DNA from: Pseudomonas putida | GTDB lineage: Bacteria > Pseudomonadota > Gammaproteobacteria > Pseudomonadales > Pseudomonadaceae | Length of the DNA stretch: 64,000 nucleotides | Assembly (NCBI RefSeq): GCF_028682175.1 | Contig: NZ_JANHKS010000020.1 | Location: 33,995-97,994 of the forward strand | Direction of reading: 5' to 3' | The notes under the pieces: model-generated | What the model was told of the DNA's origin: nothing | The model's database searches: none | The model's input: the letters and a program-made list of their open reading frames with translations, nothing else | Shown: one piece after another, positions 52,694-64,000 of the stretch | Layout of the letters: every line of letters starts with the position of its first letter | Numbering within the stretch: position 1 is the stretch's first letter | Made by a program: the position numbers and the translations under genes

Positions 52694-55517
52694 AGTGACG
52701 AACCTCGCCCGCACCGCTGATGTTGTCGACACAACGACCGCAGATTTCCGGATGCTCGGCGTGCACGCCTACGTCCTCGCGGAAGTGCCAGCAACGGCCG
52801 CACTTGGCGTAGCCGGACTTGACCACCTTGAGTTTCAGGCCCGCCACCTCGGTGACCACGGCATCGGCCGGGGCATCGACGAACGGCGCCACGCTGGCCT
52901 TGGAGGTGATCAGCACGAAGCGCAACTCGTCGCCCAGCTTGTTCAGGTCCAGGGTCAGGTCGTTCTCGGCGTACAGGGTCACTTCGGCTTGCAGGTTGCC
53001 ACCGATGGCTTTCGCTGCGCGCTGGTTTTCCAGTTCCTTGTTGACCGACGTCTTGACCGCCATGATCCGCTCCCAGTAGGCGCGGTCCAGTTCGAAGCCT
53101 TCCGGCAGCTCGCTCAGGCCTTCGTACCAGGTGTTGAGCATGACCGACTCGTTGCGCTCGCCCGGCATGAACTGCCACAGCTCGTCGGCGGTGAAGGCCA
53201 GGATCGGAGCGATCCAGCGCACCAGCGCTTCGGAGATGTGGAACAGCGCGGTCTGGCACGAACGGCGGGCCTTGCTGTTGGCCGCAGTGGTGTACTGGCG
53301 GTCCTTGATGATGTCCAGGTAGAAGCCGCCCAGCTCCTGCACGCAGAAGTTGTGCACCTTGGAGTAGACGTTCCAGAAACGGTATTCGCCGTAGTGCTCT
53401 TCCAGCTCGCGCTGCAGCAGCAGGGCGCGATCCACCGCCCAACGGTCCAGTGCCAGCATTTCGTCGGCAGGCAGGATGTCAGTGGCCGGGTTGAAGCCGC
53501 TCAGGTTGGAGAGCAGGAAACGCGCGGTGTTGCGAATGCGGCGGTAAGCGTCGGCGCTGCGCTGCAGGATGGTCTCGGAGACAGCCATCTCGCCCGAATA
53601 GTCGGTGGCCGAAACCCACAGGCGCATGATGTCGGCGCCCAGGGTGTCGTTGACCTTCTGCGGGGCGATGACGTTGCCCAGCGACTTGGACATCTTGCGG
53701 CCGTTCTCGTCCACGGTGAAGCCGTGGGTCAGCAGCTCGCGGTACGGCGCATGGCCATCGATCGCGCTGCCAGTCAGCAACGAGGAGTGGAACCAGCCGC
53801 GGTGCTGGTCCGAACCTTCCAGGTACAGGTCCGCGCGTGGGCCGCTCTCGTGGCCCATCGGGTGCGATCCGCGCAGCACGTGCCAGTGGGTGGTGCCCGA
53901 GTCGAACCAGACGTCCAGGGTGTCGGAGATCTTGTCGTACTGCGCGGCTTCATCGCCCAGCAGTTCGGCGGCGTCCATCTTGAACCAGGCTTCGATGCCT
54001 TCGTTCTCGACACGCTTGGCGACTTCTTCCATCAGCTCGACGGTGCGCGGGTGCAGCTCGCCGGTTGCCTTGTCCAGGAAGAACGGGATCGGCACGCCCC
54101 AGTTGCGCTGACGGGAGATGCACCAGTCAGGACGGTTGGCGATCATCGAGTGCAGGCGCGCCTGGCCCCAGGCCGGTACGAACTTGGTGTCCTCGATGGC
54201 CTTGACCGCGGTTTCGCGCAGGGTGGCGCCCGAGGCCGCCTGGCGGTCCATGCCCACGAACCACTGCGCGGTGGCGCGGTAGATCAGTGGAGTCTTGTGG
54301 CGCCAGCAGTGCATGTAGCTGTGGGAAATGGTTTCGGTGTGCAACAGCGCGCCGACTTCCTGCAGCTTCTCGACGATGGCCGGGTTGGCCTTCCAGATGA
54401 ACTGGCCGCCGAAGAACTCCAGCGACTGCGCATAGACGCCGTTGCTCTGCACCGGGGTCAGGATGTCGTCGTTGACCATGCCGTAGCGTTTGCAGGTCGA
54501 GAAGTCGTCCTCGCCGTAGGCAGGCGCGGAGTGAACCACGCCGGTGCCCGCGCCCAGTTCGACGTACTCGGCCAGATACACCGGCGACAGGCGCTCGTAG
54601 AACGGGTGGCTGAAGTTGACCAGCTCAAGGGCCGCACCTGGCGCGGTGGCCAGCACGGTGCCTTCGAGGTTCCAGCGCTTGAGGCAGGATTCTACCAGCT
54701 CTTCGGCAAGCACCAGCAGGCGCTCGCCGGTATCGACCAGCGCGTACTTGAATTCAGGGTGAACGTTGAGCGCCTGGTTGGCCGGGATGGTCCACGGGGT
54801 GGTGGTCCAGATCACGATGGCGGCAGGCTTGGCCAGGCTCGGCAGGCCGAAGGCGGCAGCAAGCTTGTCGGCATCGGCCACCGGGAAGGCGACGTCGATG
54901 GTCGAGGATTTCTTGTCCTGGTACTCGACTTCCGCTTCAGCCAGGGCCGAGCCGCAGTCGAAGCACCAGTTCACAGGCTTGAGGCCCTTGAACACGAAAC
55001 CGTTCTTGACCATTTCGGCCAGCGCACGGATTTCCCCGGCTTCGTTGGCGAAGTCCATGGTGCGGTACGGGTTGGCCCAGTCACCCAGGACGCCCAGGCG
55101 AATGAACTCGGCCTTCTGGCCTTCGATCTGCTCGGCGGCGTAGGCGCGGCACAGCTCGCGGGTCTTGTCGGCAGGCAGGTTCTTGCCGTGAGTGACCTCG
55201 ACCTTGTGCTCGATCGGCAGGCCGTGGCAGTCCCAGCCCGGAACATAAGGTGCGTCGAAGCCCGAGAGGGTCTTGGAGCGCACGATCATGTCCTTGAGAA
55301 TCTTGTTGACCGCATGACCGATGTGGATATTGCCGTTGGCGTACGGAGGACCGTCGTGCAGGACGAACTTTGGACGATCCTTGCCAATTTCGCGCAGCTT
55401 CTGGTACAGGCCAATGCTGTCCCAGCGCTGCAGAGTTTGCGGCTCGCGCTGGGGCAGGCCGGCCTTCATCGGGAAGGCGGTGTCCGGAAGATTAAGCGTG
55501 GCTTTGTAGTCGGTCAT
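52686..55517 (-). CDS. ileS: Isoleucyl-tRNA synthetase IleS
   Basis: Class I synthetase of 943 residues. HIGH at 65-68 ([10 protein letters not shown]), a large editing domain, KMSKS at 608-612, an anticodon domain, and a C-terminal zinc site (KCGRCWH...CGRCVDNI). It is the bacterial IleRS1 type. The ATG at 55517 matches the family start [11 protein letters not shown]. Follows ribF closely, in the order ribF-ileS-lspA-fkpB-ispH. Confidence 0.98.
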   Translation of the reverse strand: MTDYKATLNLPDTAFPMKAGLPQREPQTLQRWDSIGLYQKLREIGKDRPKFVLHDGPPYANGNIHIGHAVNKILKDMIVRSKTLSGFDAPYVPGWDCHGLPIEHKVEVTHGKNLPADKTRELCRAYAAEQIEGQKAEFIRLGVLGDWANPYRTMDFANEAGEIRALAEMVKNGFVFKGLKPVNWCFDCGSALAEAEVEYQDKKSSTIDVAFPVADADKLAAAFGLPSLAKPAAIVIWTTTPWTIPANQALNVHPEFKYALVDTGERLLVLAEELVESCLKRWNLEGTVLATAPGAALELVNFSHPFYERLSPVYLAEYVELGAGTGVVHSAPAYGEDDFSTCKRYGMVNDDILTPVQSNGVYAQSLEFFGGQFIWKANPAIVEKLQEVGALLHTETISHSYMHCWRHKTPLIYRATAQWFVGMDRQAASGATLRETAVKAIEDTKFVPAWGQARLHSMIANRPDWCISRQRNWGVPIPFFLDKATGELHPRTVELMEEVAKRVENEGIEAWFKMDAAELLGDEAAQYDKISDTLDVWFDSGTTHWHVLRGSHPMGHESGPRADLYLEGSDQHRGWFHSSLLTGSAIDGHAPYRELLTHGFTVDENGRKMSKSLGNVIAPQKVNDTLGADIMRLWVSATDYSGEMAVSETILQRSADAYRRIRNTARFLLSNLSGFNPATDILPADEMLALDRWAVDRALLLQRELEEHYGEYRFWNVYSKVHNFCVQELGGFYLDIIKDRQYTTAANSKARRSCQTALFHISEALVRWIAPILAFTADELWQFMPGERNESVMLNTWYEGLSELPEGFELDRAYWERIMAVKTSVNKELENQRAAKAIGGNLQAEVTLYAENDLTLDLNKLGDELRFVLITSKASVAPFVDAPADAVVTEVAGLKLKVVKSGYAKCGRCWHFREDVGVHAEHPEICGRCVDNISGAGEVRHYA

Positions 55518-55530
55518 TTCAGGCTCTAAA

Positions 55531-56466
55531 TTAGCGGTTGACCATGCCCCAATGGGCACGGGCGGCAGCGACATCCGCATCGATCGCCGTCTTGAGCGCC
55601 TCCAGGGAGGCAAAACGCTGCTCATCGCGCAGCTTTTGGTGGAAGACCACCGTCAAACGCCGGCCATAGATATCACCGGCAAAATCCAGAAGATGTATTT
55701 CAAGGTGCGGGCGTCCATCCCCCGCCACGGTCGGTCGCACGCCGATGTTGGCGACGCCTGGCCAGACCTTGCCGTCGATCTCGGCGCTGACCAGGTAGAC
55801 ACCGGTCAGGGGCACGCGACGACGCTTGAGCTGCACGTTGGCAGTGGGCGTGCCCAACTGTCGCGCCAGCTTCTGACCGTGCAGCACACGGCCGGATATC
55901 TCGAACGGACGGCCCAGCAGATGCTCGGCCAGGGTGAAGTCTGCGGCGGCCAGGGCATTTCGCACCTTGGTGCTGCTGACGCGCACGCCGTCGATTTCGA
56001 CGGTCTGTGCCGCTTCCACGGTGAAGCCTTTTTCGGCGCCGACCTTTTGCAGGAAGTCGAAATCGCCGATCCGGTCACAGCCGAAACGGAAATCGTCACC
56101 GACCTCCAGATGCTTCACGCCCAGGCCGTCGACCAGTACGGTGTCGACGAACTCGGCGGCGGAGAGCTTGCTCAGGCGCTGGTTGAACGCCAGGCACAGC
56201 ACCAGGTCGACGCCCTCGCCCGCCAGCAGATCCAGCTTGTCGCGCAGGCGCGCCAGACGCGCTGGCGCCGTCTCGGGGGCAAAGAACTCGCGCGGTTGCG
56301 GCTCGAAAATCACCACGCAACTGGGCAGGCCCAGCTCGACGGCACGCTCACGCAGACGCGCCAGGATAGCCTGGTGGCCACGGTGAACCCCGTCGAAGTT
56401 GCCAATGGTGGCGACGCAGCCCCGATGCTGGGGGCGCAGGTTGTGAAGACCTCGAACCAGCTGCAT
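55531..56466 (-). CDS. ribF: Bifunctional riboflavin kinase / FAD synthetase RibF
   Basis: 311 residues. The N-terminal FMN adenylyltransferase domain shows [14 protein letters not shown] and, near residue 160, the [15 protein letters not shown] segment. The C-terminal riboflavin kinase domain (from about 185) has GTPTANVQL. Converts riboflavin to FMN and FAD. The ATG at 56466 is chosen by similarity to E. coli and P. aeruginosa RibF; an upstream ATG at 56484 is possible. Confidence 0.95.
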   Translation of the reverse strand: MQLVRGLHNLRPQHRGCVATIGNFDGVHRGHQAILARLRERAVELGLPSCVVIFEPQPREFFAPETAPARLARLRDKLDLLAGEGVDLVLCLAFNQRLSKLSAAEFVDTVLVDGLGVKHLEVGDDFRFGCDRIGDFDFLQKVGAEKGFTVEAAQTVEIDGVRVSSTKVRNALAAADFTLAEHLLGRPFEISGRVLHGQKLARQLGTPTANVQLKRRRVPLTGVYLVSAEIDGKVWPGVANIGVRPTVAGDGRPHLEIHLLDFAGDIYGRRLTVVFHQKLRDEQRFASLEALKTAIDADVAAARAHWGMVNR

Positions 56467-56584
56467 AACGCGCTTCTTGCTCATAAAGTGGCCGATTATA
56501 ACCACACACCGCCCTCAACGACAGGCGACACACCCAGGCAAAACGCAACAATCGACGTTAACCGGCATAAACCGACGACTGATC

Positions 56585-58129
56585 CTACAGGATCGCCTTG
56601 CGGGCGAAGTCTTTCAGGCGGAAGCCCAGCAACAGCAACATGCCGAAATACGCAACGACACCGGCGATAACCAACCCGCCCAGACGAAGGAAGCGGTCGA
56701 GCATCTGACCATCCGACCAGGCCGGCATGACATGCATCAAGCCCAGCAGCACCGCCGACATCACCGACACGGCGACCAGCAGCTTGACGAGGAACACCGG
56801 CCAGCCCGGCTGCGGCTGGAACAGGTCCTGCTTGCGCAACTGCCAGAACAGCAGCAGGCCATTGAGGCAGGCCCCCATGCTGATCGCCAGCGCCAGGCCC
56901 GCGTGGGCCAGGTGGATGCCGAACACGAACAGCACGTTGAACGCCTGAGTCACCACCAGGGTGAAGATTGCGATCTTCACCGGGGTGCGGATGTTCTGCT
57001 GCGCGTAGAAGCCGGGCGCGAGCACCTTGACCACAATGATACCCAACAGCCCCACCGCGTAACCAATCAATGCACGCTGGGTCATGAGTGCGTCATGGCC
57101 GTCGAACTTGCCGTACTGGAACAACGACACGGTCAACGGCTCGGCCAGGAGCCCCAGCGCCAGCGTACAGGGCAGCACCAGCACGAAACACAGGCGCAGC
57201 CCCCAATCGAGGATGCGCGAATATTCGTGGCGGTCCTTGTTGGCGTAGGTTTTCGACAGGATCGGCAGCAGGATCGTGCCCAGCGCGACACCCAGCACAC
57301 CGGATGGCAATTCCATCAGGCGGTCGGCGTAGTACATCCAGGACACCGAGCCTGCCACCAGAAAGGAGGCAAAGATGGTGTTGATGATCAGCGAAATCTG
57401 GCTCACCGACACGCCGAGCATGGCAGGCAGCATCTGTTTCATCACCCGCCACACACCGGTATCGCGAAGATTGAGGCGTGGCAGGACCAGCATGCCGATC
57501 TTCTTCAAATGCGGCAGTTGATAGAGCAATTGCAGCAGACCGCCCGCCAGCACCGCCCAGCCCAGGGCCATGACCGGTGGATGGAAATACGGCGTGAGGA
57601 ACAGCGCGAACACAATCATCGACAGGTTGAGCAGCGTCGGCACGAAGGCCGGCACCGAAAAGCGGTTCCAGGTGTTGAGGATCGCCCCCGCCAGCGATGA
57701 CAGCGAGATGAGCAATATATAAGGAAAGGTGACGCGCAGCAGGTCGGAGGTCAGCTGGAATTTTTCCGGCGTGTCGGCAAAGCCCGGCGCGGTGGCCCAG
57801 ATCACCCACGGCGCGAAGACGATGCCCAGTACCGTGACCAGCGCCAGGGCCAGCGTCAGCAGGCCGGTGACATAAGCGACAAAGGTGCGGGTGGCTTCCT
57901 CGCCCTGCTGGCTTTTATATTCGGCCAGGATCGGCACGAAGGCCTGGGAGAAGGCGCCCTCGGCGAAAATCCGGCGCAGCAGGTTGGGCAGCTTGAATGC
58001 GATGAAGAAGGCATCCGTTGCCATTCCAGCCCCGAAAGCCCGGGCGATGATCGTGTCGCGGATAAAACCCAGGACCCGCGAAAGCATCGTGATAGAGCTT
58101 ACGGCGGCAAGCGATTTGAGTAGATTCAT
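56585..58129 (-). CDS. murJ: Lipid II flippase MurJ
   Basis: 514 residues and about fourteen transmembrane helices of the MVF/MATE-like fold. [50 protein letters not shown] and the later [23 protein letters not shown] are MurJ signatures. Moves lipid II across the inner membrane for peptidoglycan synthesis. Divergent from rpsT, upstream of ribF. Confidence 0.96.
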   Translation of the reverse strand: MNLLKSLAAVSSITMLSRVLGFIRDTIIARAFGAGMATDAFFIAFKLPNLLRRIFAEGAFSQAFVPILAEYKSQQGEEATRTFVAYVTGLLTLALALVTVLGIVFAPWVIWATAPGFADTPEKFQLTSDLLRVTFPYILLISLSSLAGAILNTWNRFSVPAFVPTLLNLSMIVFALFLTPYFHPPVMALGWAVLAGGLLQLLYQLPHLKKIGMLVLPRLNLRDTGVWRVMKQMLPAMLGVSVSQISLIINTIFASFLVAGSVSWMYYADRLMELPSGVLGVALGTILLPILSKTYANKDRHEYSRILDWGLRLCFVLVLPCTLALGLLAEPLTVSLFQYGKFDGHDALMTQRALIGYAVGLLGIIVVKVLAPGFYAQQNIRTPVKIAIFTLVVTQAFNVLFVFGIHLAHAGLALAISMGACLNGLLLFWQLRKQDLFQPQPGWPVFLVKLLVAVSVMSAVLLGLMHVMPAWSDGQMLDRFLRLGGLVIAGVVAYFGMLLLLGFRLKDFARKAIL

Positions 58130-58300
58130 CTAAAGTGTGTGCGCCCGACCAAAGGATGCGCGTAAGCGCTGTCCATTTATGCGATACTCCGCGCCGCAAA
58201 ACAGCACTGAGCCAAAACCCGCGAGTTTACAGGTCGTACGCCGGAATGAAACAACCCTGGCATCACACGGCGACCACTCAGCGGAACGCATCATCCGCCC

Positions 58301-58329
58301 TTGACAAGCATCAAACTCATCGGCATGAT
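58301..58329 (+). promoter_or_regulatory. Promoter of rpsT
   Basis: TTGACA, 17 bases, CATGAT, about 50 bases upstream of the rpsT start. The rest of the 250-base murJ-rpsT gap shows nothing else clear. Confidence 0.7.
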
Positions 58330-58379
58330 TCGCGGCCTATTTTGTTAGCTATTTCCCAAGTCTTTCGAGGAGCTCGACG

Positions 58380-58655
58380 GTGGCCAACTCACCTTCCGCC
58401 AAAAAACGTGCAAAACAGGCTGAGAAGCGTCGCAGCCACAACGCCAGCCTGCGTTCCATGGTTCGTACCTACATCAAGAACGTAGTTAAGGCCATCGACG
58501 CTAAAGACGCTGCCAAAGCGCAAGCCGCTTATGTTCTGGCTGTGCCAGTTATCGACCGCATGGCCGATAAAGGCATCATCCACAAGAACAAGGCCGCTCG
58601 TCATAAGAGCCGCCTGAACGGTCACGTCAAGGCTCTGAACCAAGCTGCAGCCTAA
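58380..58655 (+). CDS. rpsT: 30S ribosomal protein S20
   Basis: 91-residue helical S20: [27 protein letters not shown] and [22 protein letters not shown]. The start codon is GTG with GAGGAG 7 bases upstream; non-ATG starts are common for rpsT and allow autogenous translational control. Ends in a strong terminator. Confidence 0.98.
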   Translation: MANSPSAKKRAKQAEKRRSHNASLRSMVRTYIKNVVKAIDAKDAAKAQAAYVLAVPVIDRMADKGIIHKNKAARHKSRLNGHVKALNQAAA

Positions 58656-58668
58656 GCGACCGCTTATT

Positions 58669-58696
58669 AAAAAACCGACCTCAGGGTCGGTTTTTT
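58669..58696 (+). terminator. Terminator of rpsT
   Basis: AAAAAACCGACC, loop TCAG, GGTCGGTTTTTT, 13 bases after the rpsT stop. Symmetric A/T runs mean it can work in both directions. Confidence 0.9.
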
Positions 58697-58717
58697 ATTG
58701 CCCGCGATTTGATCCCC

Positions 58718-58801
58718 GTAGCAGCACGGCTTGCCGGCGGGGACATTCTCAAGACCACCGCCGACTCAAAATCGCTCCCGCCGGCAAGCCGTGCTGCTAC
58801 A
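58718..58801. repeat. REPIN (GTAGCAGCACGGCTTGCCGG type), long loop
   Basis: Inverted arms as elsewhere, but the loop is longer (about 40 bases) because the inner part carries an extra copy-like segment. Confidence 0.8.
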
Positions 58802-58844
58802 AGAGCGAGGCACGCTGCAACAGACGATGGCACGTTGCAACAAA

Positions 58845-58868
58845 TGTAGGAGCGCGCTTGCCCGCGAA
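58845..58868. repeat. Single REP arm (TGTAGGAGCGCGCTTGCCCGCG)
   Basis: One arm without a partner, downstream of creA. Confidence 0.65.
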
Positions 58869-58930
58869 AGGCCCGAAGGGCATCAGGGTAACAATCCCAA
58901 GCCAACCCCTCGCCCAGCCTCCTCACTCAA

Positions 58931-59401
58931 TCACGGAGCCGGCGCAGGCGCCCAAGGCAAGATCGGAATCGCTGTCACCGCATTCTGCGGGCTGCCCTCG
59001 ATCACGCGGTCGCTGTACACCAGATACACCAGCGTATTGCGCTTCTTGTCCAGGAAACGCACCACCTGCATGGTCTTGAACACCAGCGAGGTGCGCTCCT
59101 TGAACACTTCGTCGCCGTCCTTCAACTCACCCTTGAAGTGAATCGGCCCGACCTGGCGACAGGCAATGGACGCCTCGGCACGGTCTTCCGCCAGACCCAG
59201 CCCACCCTTGAGGCCGCCCGTCTTGGCACGAGACAGGTAGCAGGTCACGCCATCGACCTTGGGATCATCGAACGCCTCGACCACGATCCGGTCATTGGGG
59301 CCGACGAACTTGAACACCGTCGACACCTGGCCAATCTCTTCGGCCGACGCCAGCAAAGGCAGCATCAGCAGCGCGCCCACTATCCCTTTCACGATTCGCA
59401 T
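58931..59401 (-). CDS. creA: CreA family periplasmic protein
   Basis: 156 residues with a signal peptide ([20 protein letters not shown]). The mature part [43 protein letters not shown] is the CreA signature, with two cysteines likely to pair. Function is unknown despite wide conservation. Downstream of proB in the same direction, 22 bases apart, so the two are probably cotranscribed. A proline-rich end (PWAPAPAP) is noticeable. Confidence 0.92.
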   Translation of the reverse strand: MRIVKGIVGALLMLPLLASAEEIGQVSTVFKFVGPNDRIVVEAFDDPKVDGVTCYLSRAKTGGLKGGLGLAEDRAEASIACRQVGPIHFKGELKDGDEVFKERTSLVFKTMQVVRFLDKKRNTLVYLVYSDRVIEGSPQNAVTAIPILPWAPAPAP

Positions 59402-59423
59402 TGCAGCTTCCTTATATGAAGGA

Positions 59424-60542
59424 TCAGACCAGAATCAGGTTATCGCGGTGCACAAGCTCGGGCTCGGCCATGTAGCCCAACTCCTTGACGATGGCGTCGG
59501 AGGGCTGACCGATGATCTTCTGCGCCTCGAGGGCACTGTAGTTGCTCAAGCCCCGGGCGATCTCGCGACCATCCGCTGCCACGCACACCACCATCTCGCC
59601 GCGACGGAAACTGCCCTGAACCACTTTCACACCCACAGGCAGCAGGCTCTTGTTGCTTTCCGTCAGCGCCTTGACCGCACCGTCATCCAGCACCAGAGTG
59701 CCGCGCGTCTGCAGGTGCCCAGCCAGCCATTGCTTGCGCGCCGCCAGCATGCCGCGCTCAGGCGACAGCAGCGTGCCCAGCCGCTCACCGGCCTTGAGGC
59801 GTGCCAGCACGCGCTCGATACGACCACCGACGATCACCGTGTGAGCACCCGAACGGGCCGCCAGACGCGCCGCACGCAGCTTGGTCTGCATGCCGCCGCG
59901 CCCCAGCGCACCACCGGTACCGCCTGCCACGGCGTCGAGCGCAGGATCATCGGCACGGGCTTCGTAGATAAGCTGCGCCTCGGGGTTGTTGCGCGGATCG
60001 GCGTCGAACATGCCGTCGCGGTCCGTCAGGATCACCAGCAAGTCCGCCTCGACCAGATTGGCCACCAGCGCCGCCAGCGTGTCGTTGTCACCAAAACGGA
60101 TTTCGTCGGTGACCACCGTGTCGTTTTCGTTGATGACCGGCACCACGCCCAGCTCCACCAACGTGCGCAAGGTGCTGCGGGCATTGAGGTAGCGCTTGCG
60201 GTCGGACAAATCGTCGTGGGTCAGCAGAATTTGCGCGGTGTGCCGGTCATGCTCGGCAAAGCTCGACTCCCAGGCCTGCACCAGGCCCATCTGGCCAATC
60301 GCCGCCGCCGCCTGAAGCTCATGCATGGCACTCGGTCGCGCAGCCCAGCCCAGTCGACTCATACCGGCGGCCACCGCACCGGAAGAAACCAGAACCAGTT
60401 CGACGCCCGCCTCATGCAGCGCCACCATCTGCTCGACCCAAACACCCATCGCGTTGCGATCAAGACCCTTGCCGTCCGCCGTCAGCAGCGCACTTCCGAT
60501 CTTCACAACCCAACGCTGGGCACCTGTCACCTTGCTCCGCAT
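59424..60542 (-). CDS. proB: Glutamate 5-kinase ProB
   Basis: 372 residues; first step of proline synthesis, glutamate to glutamyl-5-phosphate, feedback-inhibited by proline. Amino-acid-kinase domain (1-255) with [25 protein letters not shown] and [19 protein letters not shown]-terminal PUA domain (about 280-360, [13 protein letters not shown]...). Separated from obg by a terminator. Confidence 0.97.
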   Translation of the reverse strand: MRSKVTGAQRWVVKIGSALLTADGKGLDRNAMGVWVEQMVALHEAGVELVLVSSGAVAAGMSRLGWAARPSAMHELQAAAAIGQMGLVQAWESSFAEHDRHTAQILLTHDDLSDRKRYLNARSTLRTLVELGVVPVINENDTVVTDEIRFGDNDTLAALVANLVEADLLVILTDRDGMFDADPRNNPEAQLIYEARADDPALDAVAGGTGGALGRGGMQTKLRAARLAARSGAHTVIVGGRIERVLARLKAGERLGTLLSPERGMLAARKQWLAGHLQTRGTLVLDDGAVKALTESNKSLLPVGVKVVQGSFRRGEMVVCVAADGREIARGLSNYSALEAQKIIGQPSDAIVKELGYMAEPELVHRDNLILV

Positions 60543-60584
60543 GATCTTTCAACCTTAAGCCAGAAAGTACAAATCCAAGATACT

Positions 60585-60607
60585 AAAACGCCGCTCTGGG
60601 AGCGGCG
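60585..60607 (-). terminator. Terminator after obg
   Basis: On the minus strand GCCGCTC, loop CCA, GAGCGGC, then GTTTTA. Moderately strong. Confidence 0.75.
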
Positions 60608-60627
60608 CTGTAGTTTACTTCACTCGA

Positions 60628-61869
<1,242 letters not shown>

Positions 61870-62014
61870 TCACAAAGACGAGCAAACAACATAAATTCAT
61901 AAGGCTCTTGCAAAGATGAGCGTTGCGATACCGATCAGAAACCAGCGCCTCACACCACAACGGCCCACACAAACAGCTTTGCAAGAGACTCACCAAACCA
62001 AGACTGCTACAAAC

Positions 62015-62044
62015 AAAAAAGCCCTGTCAACGACAGGGCCTTTT
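62015..62044 (-). terminator. Terminator between rpmA and obg
   Basis: GCCCTGTC, loop GTT, GACAGGGC then TTTTTTG on the minus strand, about 20 bases after rpmA. Partial read-through would allow obg expression; I see no strong separate obg promoter in the remaining gap. Confidence 0.85.
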
Positions 62045-62059
62045 GTTGCTAAAGCAAGA

Positions 62060-62332
62060 TTATGCCGCGACTTCAGTCTTTGGCACGATGCTTACATAGC
62101 GACGACCGAAGGCGCCTTTAACCTGGAACTTGATCACGCCTTCGACTTTAGCGAACAGGGTGTGATCCTTGCCCATGCCAACGCCGTAGCCAGCGTGGAA
62201 TTGGGTGCCGCGCTGACGCACGATGATGTTGCCCGGAACGATTACCTGGCCGCCATACATCTTCACGCCAAGGCGTTTGGCTTCTGAGTCGCGACCGTTA
62301 CGGGTACTACCACCAGCTTTTTTGTGTGCCAT
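62060..62332 (-). CDS. rpmA: 50S ribosomal protein L27
   Basis: 90 residues: [20 protein letters not shown], then [20 protein letters not shown] and [12 protein letters not shown], all L27 signatures. The N-terminal tail reaches the peptidyl-transferase centre. It is not of the Firmicute type with a cleaved leader. Follows rplU by 37 bases. Confidence 0.98.
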   Translation of the reverse strand: MAHKKAGGSTRNGRDSEAKRLGVKMYGGQVIVPGNIIVRQRGTQFHAGYGVGMGKDHTLFAKVEGVIKFQVKGAFGRRYVSIVPKTEVAA

Positions 62333-62369
62333 GAGTTCAATACTCCTATTAGGGTATCAGGCTGAAAAA

Positions 62370-62684
62370 TCAGGCCTGGATACCGGTGATTTTGATCTCG
62401 GTGAACCACTGGCGGTGGCCCATACGCTTCATGTGGTGCTTACGACGGCGGAACTTGATGATGCGGACTTTATCGTGACGACCTTGGGAGATCACTTCAG
62501 CCACAACGGTAGCGCCGGCGACAACTGGAGCACCGATGTTGACGTCGTCACCGTTGGCAACCAACAGAACGCGGTCAAAGGTAACGGTTTCGCCGGTGGC
62601 GACTTCCAGTTTTTCAATTTTCAGGTATTCACCTGGGGCGACTTTGTACTGCTTGCCACCAGTAACGATTACTGCGTACGACAT
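62370..62684 (-). CDS. rplU: 50S ribosomal protein L21
   Basis: 104 residues: [26 protein letters not shown] and [28 protein letters not shown], a complete L21. First gene of rplU-rpmA-obg. Confidence 0.98.
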   Translation of the reverse strand: MSYAVIVTGGKQYKVAPGEYLKIEKLEVATGETVTFDRVLLVANGDDVNIGAPVVAGATVVAEVISQGRHDKVRIIKFRRRKHHMKRMGHRQWFTEIKITGIQA

Positions 62685-62817
62685 GGTATATCTCCGAAAA
62701 TCCTGCTCACCCAGCTCTTTATAAGAAGAGTATCGGCTGGCATGGCTGCATGGGGCTGGAAAGGCCGGTCATGCAATTGCGTAAGGCAGGTGCTGCCCAG
62801 GAAAGTTAGGGTGCGCG

Positions 62818-62846
62818 ATTGTACGCAAGCGGCGAACGCCTTGCAA
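62818..62846 (-). promoter_or_regulatory. Promoter of rplU-rpmA
   Basis: On the minus strand TTGCAA, 17 bases, TACAAT with upstream TGCG, then GC-rich discriminator. Leader to rplU about 125 bases. Confidence 0.75.
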
Positions 62847-62864
62847 GGGGCCTTACGTCACGCC

Positions 62865-62893
62865 TTGACAGGGTGGGGCCTGCCACCTAGCAT
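62865..62893 (+). promoter_or_regulatory. Promoter of ispB
   Basis: TTGACA, 17 bases, TAGCAT. Transcription would begin near 62900, leaving a leader of only 20-26 bases, which rules out the ATG at 62908 as a comfortable start. Confidence 0.7.
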
Positions 62894-62925
62894 GCCGCGC
62901 AACCCTTATGGAGCACGCCTTGCAG

Positions 62926-63894
62926 ATGCAACCTCAAGCCTTCTATCGCGCTGTGGCTGACGACTTTACAGCCGTCGACCACATTATCAAGAAGCAGCTG
63001 ACGTCGCGCGTGCCGCTGGTCTCCAAAATCGGCGACTACATCACCTCCGCCGGTGGCAAACGCCTGCGTCCCCTGCTCGTGCTGCTGTGCGGCAAGGCAC
63101 TGGGCCATGGCGGCGACGATCTGCGCCTGCTGGCGGCGACCATCGAATTTTTGCACACCGCGACCCTGCTGCACGACGACGTCGTCGACATGTCCGGCAT
63201 GCGCCGTGGCCGCTCGACCGCCAACGCCATGTGGGGCAACGCGCCAAGCGTGCTGGTCGGTGACTTCCTCTACTCTCGCTCCTTCGAGATGATGGTCGAG
63301 CTGGGCTCGATGCCGGTCATGAAGATCCTGTCCAAGGCCACCCGCGTGATTGCCGAAGGCGAAGTGCTGCAGCTGTCCAAGGTGCGCGACGCCAGCACCA
63401 CCGAAGAAACCTACATGGAAGTGATTCGCGGCAAGACAGCCATGCTGTTCGAAGCCTCGACCCACAGCGCCGCCGCCCTGGCCCAGGCCAACGATGTGCA
63501 GAGCGAAGCCCTGCGCACCTTTGGCGATCACCTGGGTATCGCGTTCCAGCTGGTCGATGATCTGCTGGACTACCGCGGCGACGCCGAGACCATGGGCAAG
63601 AACATCGGTGACGACCTGGCAGAAGGCAAACCGACCCTGCCGCTGATCTACACCATGCGTGAAGGCACGGCCGAACAGGCGGCGCTGGTGCGCAAGGCGA
63701 TTCAGAAAGGCGGCCTGGAAGATCTGGAGAGCATCCGTGAGGCGGTCGAGCAGTCCGGCTCGCTGGACTACACCGCCAAGCTGGCCCGCGACTACGCTGC
63801 CCGCGCCATCGCCTGCCTCGACGCCCTGCCAGCCAGCGAATACCGCGACGCGCTGATCGAACTGAGCGAGTTCGCAGTGGCCCGCACGCACTGA
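62926..63894 (+). CDS. ispB: Octaprenyl diphosphate synthase IspB
   Basis: 322 residues; trans-prenyl transferase that makes the ubiquinone side chain from FPP and IPP. First Asp-rich motif in LLHDDVVDMSG (about 84-88), second in FQLVDDLLDYRGD (about 210-214), and GGKRLRPLL at the substrate pocket. The ATG at 62926 matches homologues that begin MQxQAFYR; a TTG at 62920 has GGAG 6 bases upstream and could be the real start. Divergent from rplU. Confidence 0.96.
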   Translation: MQPQAFYRAVADDFTAVDHIIKKQLTSRVPLVSKIGDYITSAGGKRLRPLLVLLCGKALGHGGDDLRLLAATIEFLHTATLLHDDVVDMSGMRRGRSTANAMWGNAPSVLVGDFLYSRSFEMMVELGSMPVMKILSKATRVIAEGEVLQLSKVRDASTTEETYMEVIRGKTAMLFEASTHSAAALAQANDVQSEALRTFGDHLGIAFQLVDDLLDYRGDAETMGKNIGDDLAEGKPTLPLIYTMREGTAEQAALVRKAIQKGGLEDLESIREAVEQSGSLDYTAKLARDYAARAIACLDALPASEYRDALIELSEFAVARTH

Positions 63895-63913
63895 CAGGCG
63901 CCCTGCCCGACCG

Positions 63914-63942
63914 AAAAGCCCGTCCATGTGACGGGCTTTTTT
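63914..63942 (+). terminator. Terminator of ispB
   Basis: AAAAGCCCGTC, loop CATGT, GACGGGCTTTTTT, 20 bases after the stop. Confidence 0.9.
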
Positions 63943-63969
63943 GTGCCTGCTCCGCTAACTCATCGCCCC

Positions 63970-64000
63970 GTAGCAGCACGGCTTGCCGGCGGGAGCGGTG
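63970..64000. repeat. REP (GTAGCAGCACGGCTTGCCGG type), cut by window end
   Basis: The left arm of a REPIN begins here; the partner arm would lie outside the window. Confidence 0.75.

Noticed and set aside
52623..55529. 968-codon plus-strand frame opposite ileS
   Set aside because: Shadow of ileS; composition and lack of motifs or ribosome site argue against coding.

Overview
The window is a chromosomal segment of a Pseudomonas species that is not P. aeruginosa. Its gene order (ampD-ampE, nadC, pilA/pilBCD, coaE-yacG, clpB, rluD, bamD, pilSR, thiO, minor pilins, ispH-fkpB-lspA-ileS-ribF-murJ, rpsT, proB, obg, rpmA-rplU, ispB) follows the ampE-to-ispB block of P. aeruginosa PAO1, as I recall that genome. 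GC-rich codon use and many Pseudomonas-type REP/REPIN palindromes agree with this. I cannot resolve the species group from sequence alone.

Region by region: 1-2.8 kb holds the start of a putrescine/ornithine antiporter gene and an ampD-ampE-surE-like series. 3.0-6.6 kb holds a DUF1631 protein and nadC. 6.6-9.3 kb is accessory: an AT3-SGNH O-acyltransferase and a zinc-ribbon/SPOR protein. 9.3-16.2 kb is the type IV pilus core: tRNA-Thr, a TfpO-like pilin glycosyltransferase, pilA with a sigma-54 promoter, then divergent pilB-pilC-pilD-coaE-yacG. 16.2-18.0 kb holds a membrane protein and a LysR regulator. 18.1-23.3 kb is a catabolic-looking cluster (2-hydroxyacid dehydrogenase, SDR, fumarylpyruvate-hydrolase-like enzyme, MFS transporter, AraC regulator) with shared TGGAC-type sites. 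23.5-28.9 kb is a mixed stretch: DUF1780, DUF3094, ndh, a GGDEF protein, an orphan pstS and a small coiled-coil protein. 29.2-29.65 kb holds four tRNAs. 30-35.7 kb holds clpB with a heat-shock promoter, pgeF, rluD and bamD. 35.9-40.4 kb holds a PP0621-like protein, pilS, pilR and thiO. 40.6-50.6 kb holds two separate minor-pilin sets. 50.6-64 kb is housekeeping, from ispH to ispB.

The unifying system is the type IV pilus. It includes the major pilin, assembly ATPase, platform protein, prepilin peptidase, a probable pilin glycosyltransferase, and the PilS-PilR system that, with sigma-54, should drive pilA. Minor-pilin set A is fimU-pilV-pilW-pilX-pilY1-pilE. Set B is a complete but PilY1-less second set (fimT, then divergent pilV-pilW-pilX-pilE), placed tail to tail with set A. 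Set B and the pilA-tfpO pair are the most interesting parts. The 18-23 kb catabolic cluster is the best candidate for an uncharacterised pathway.
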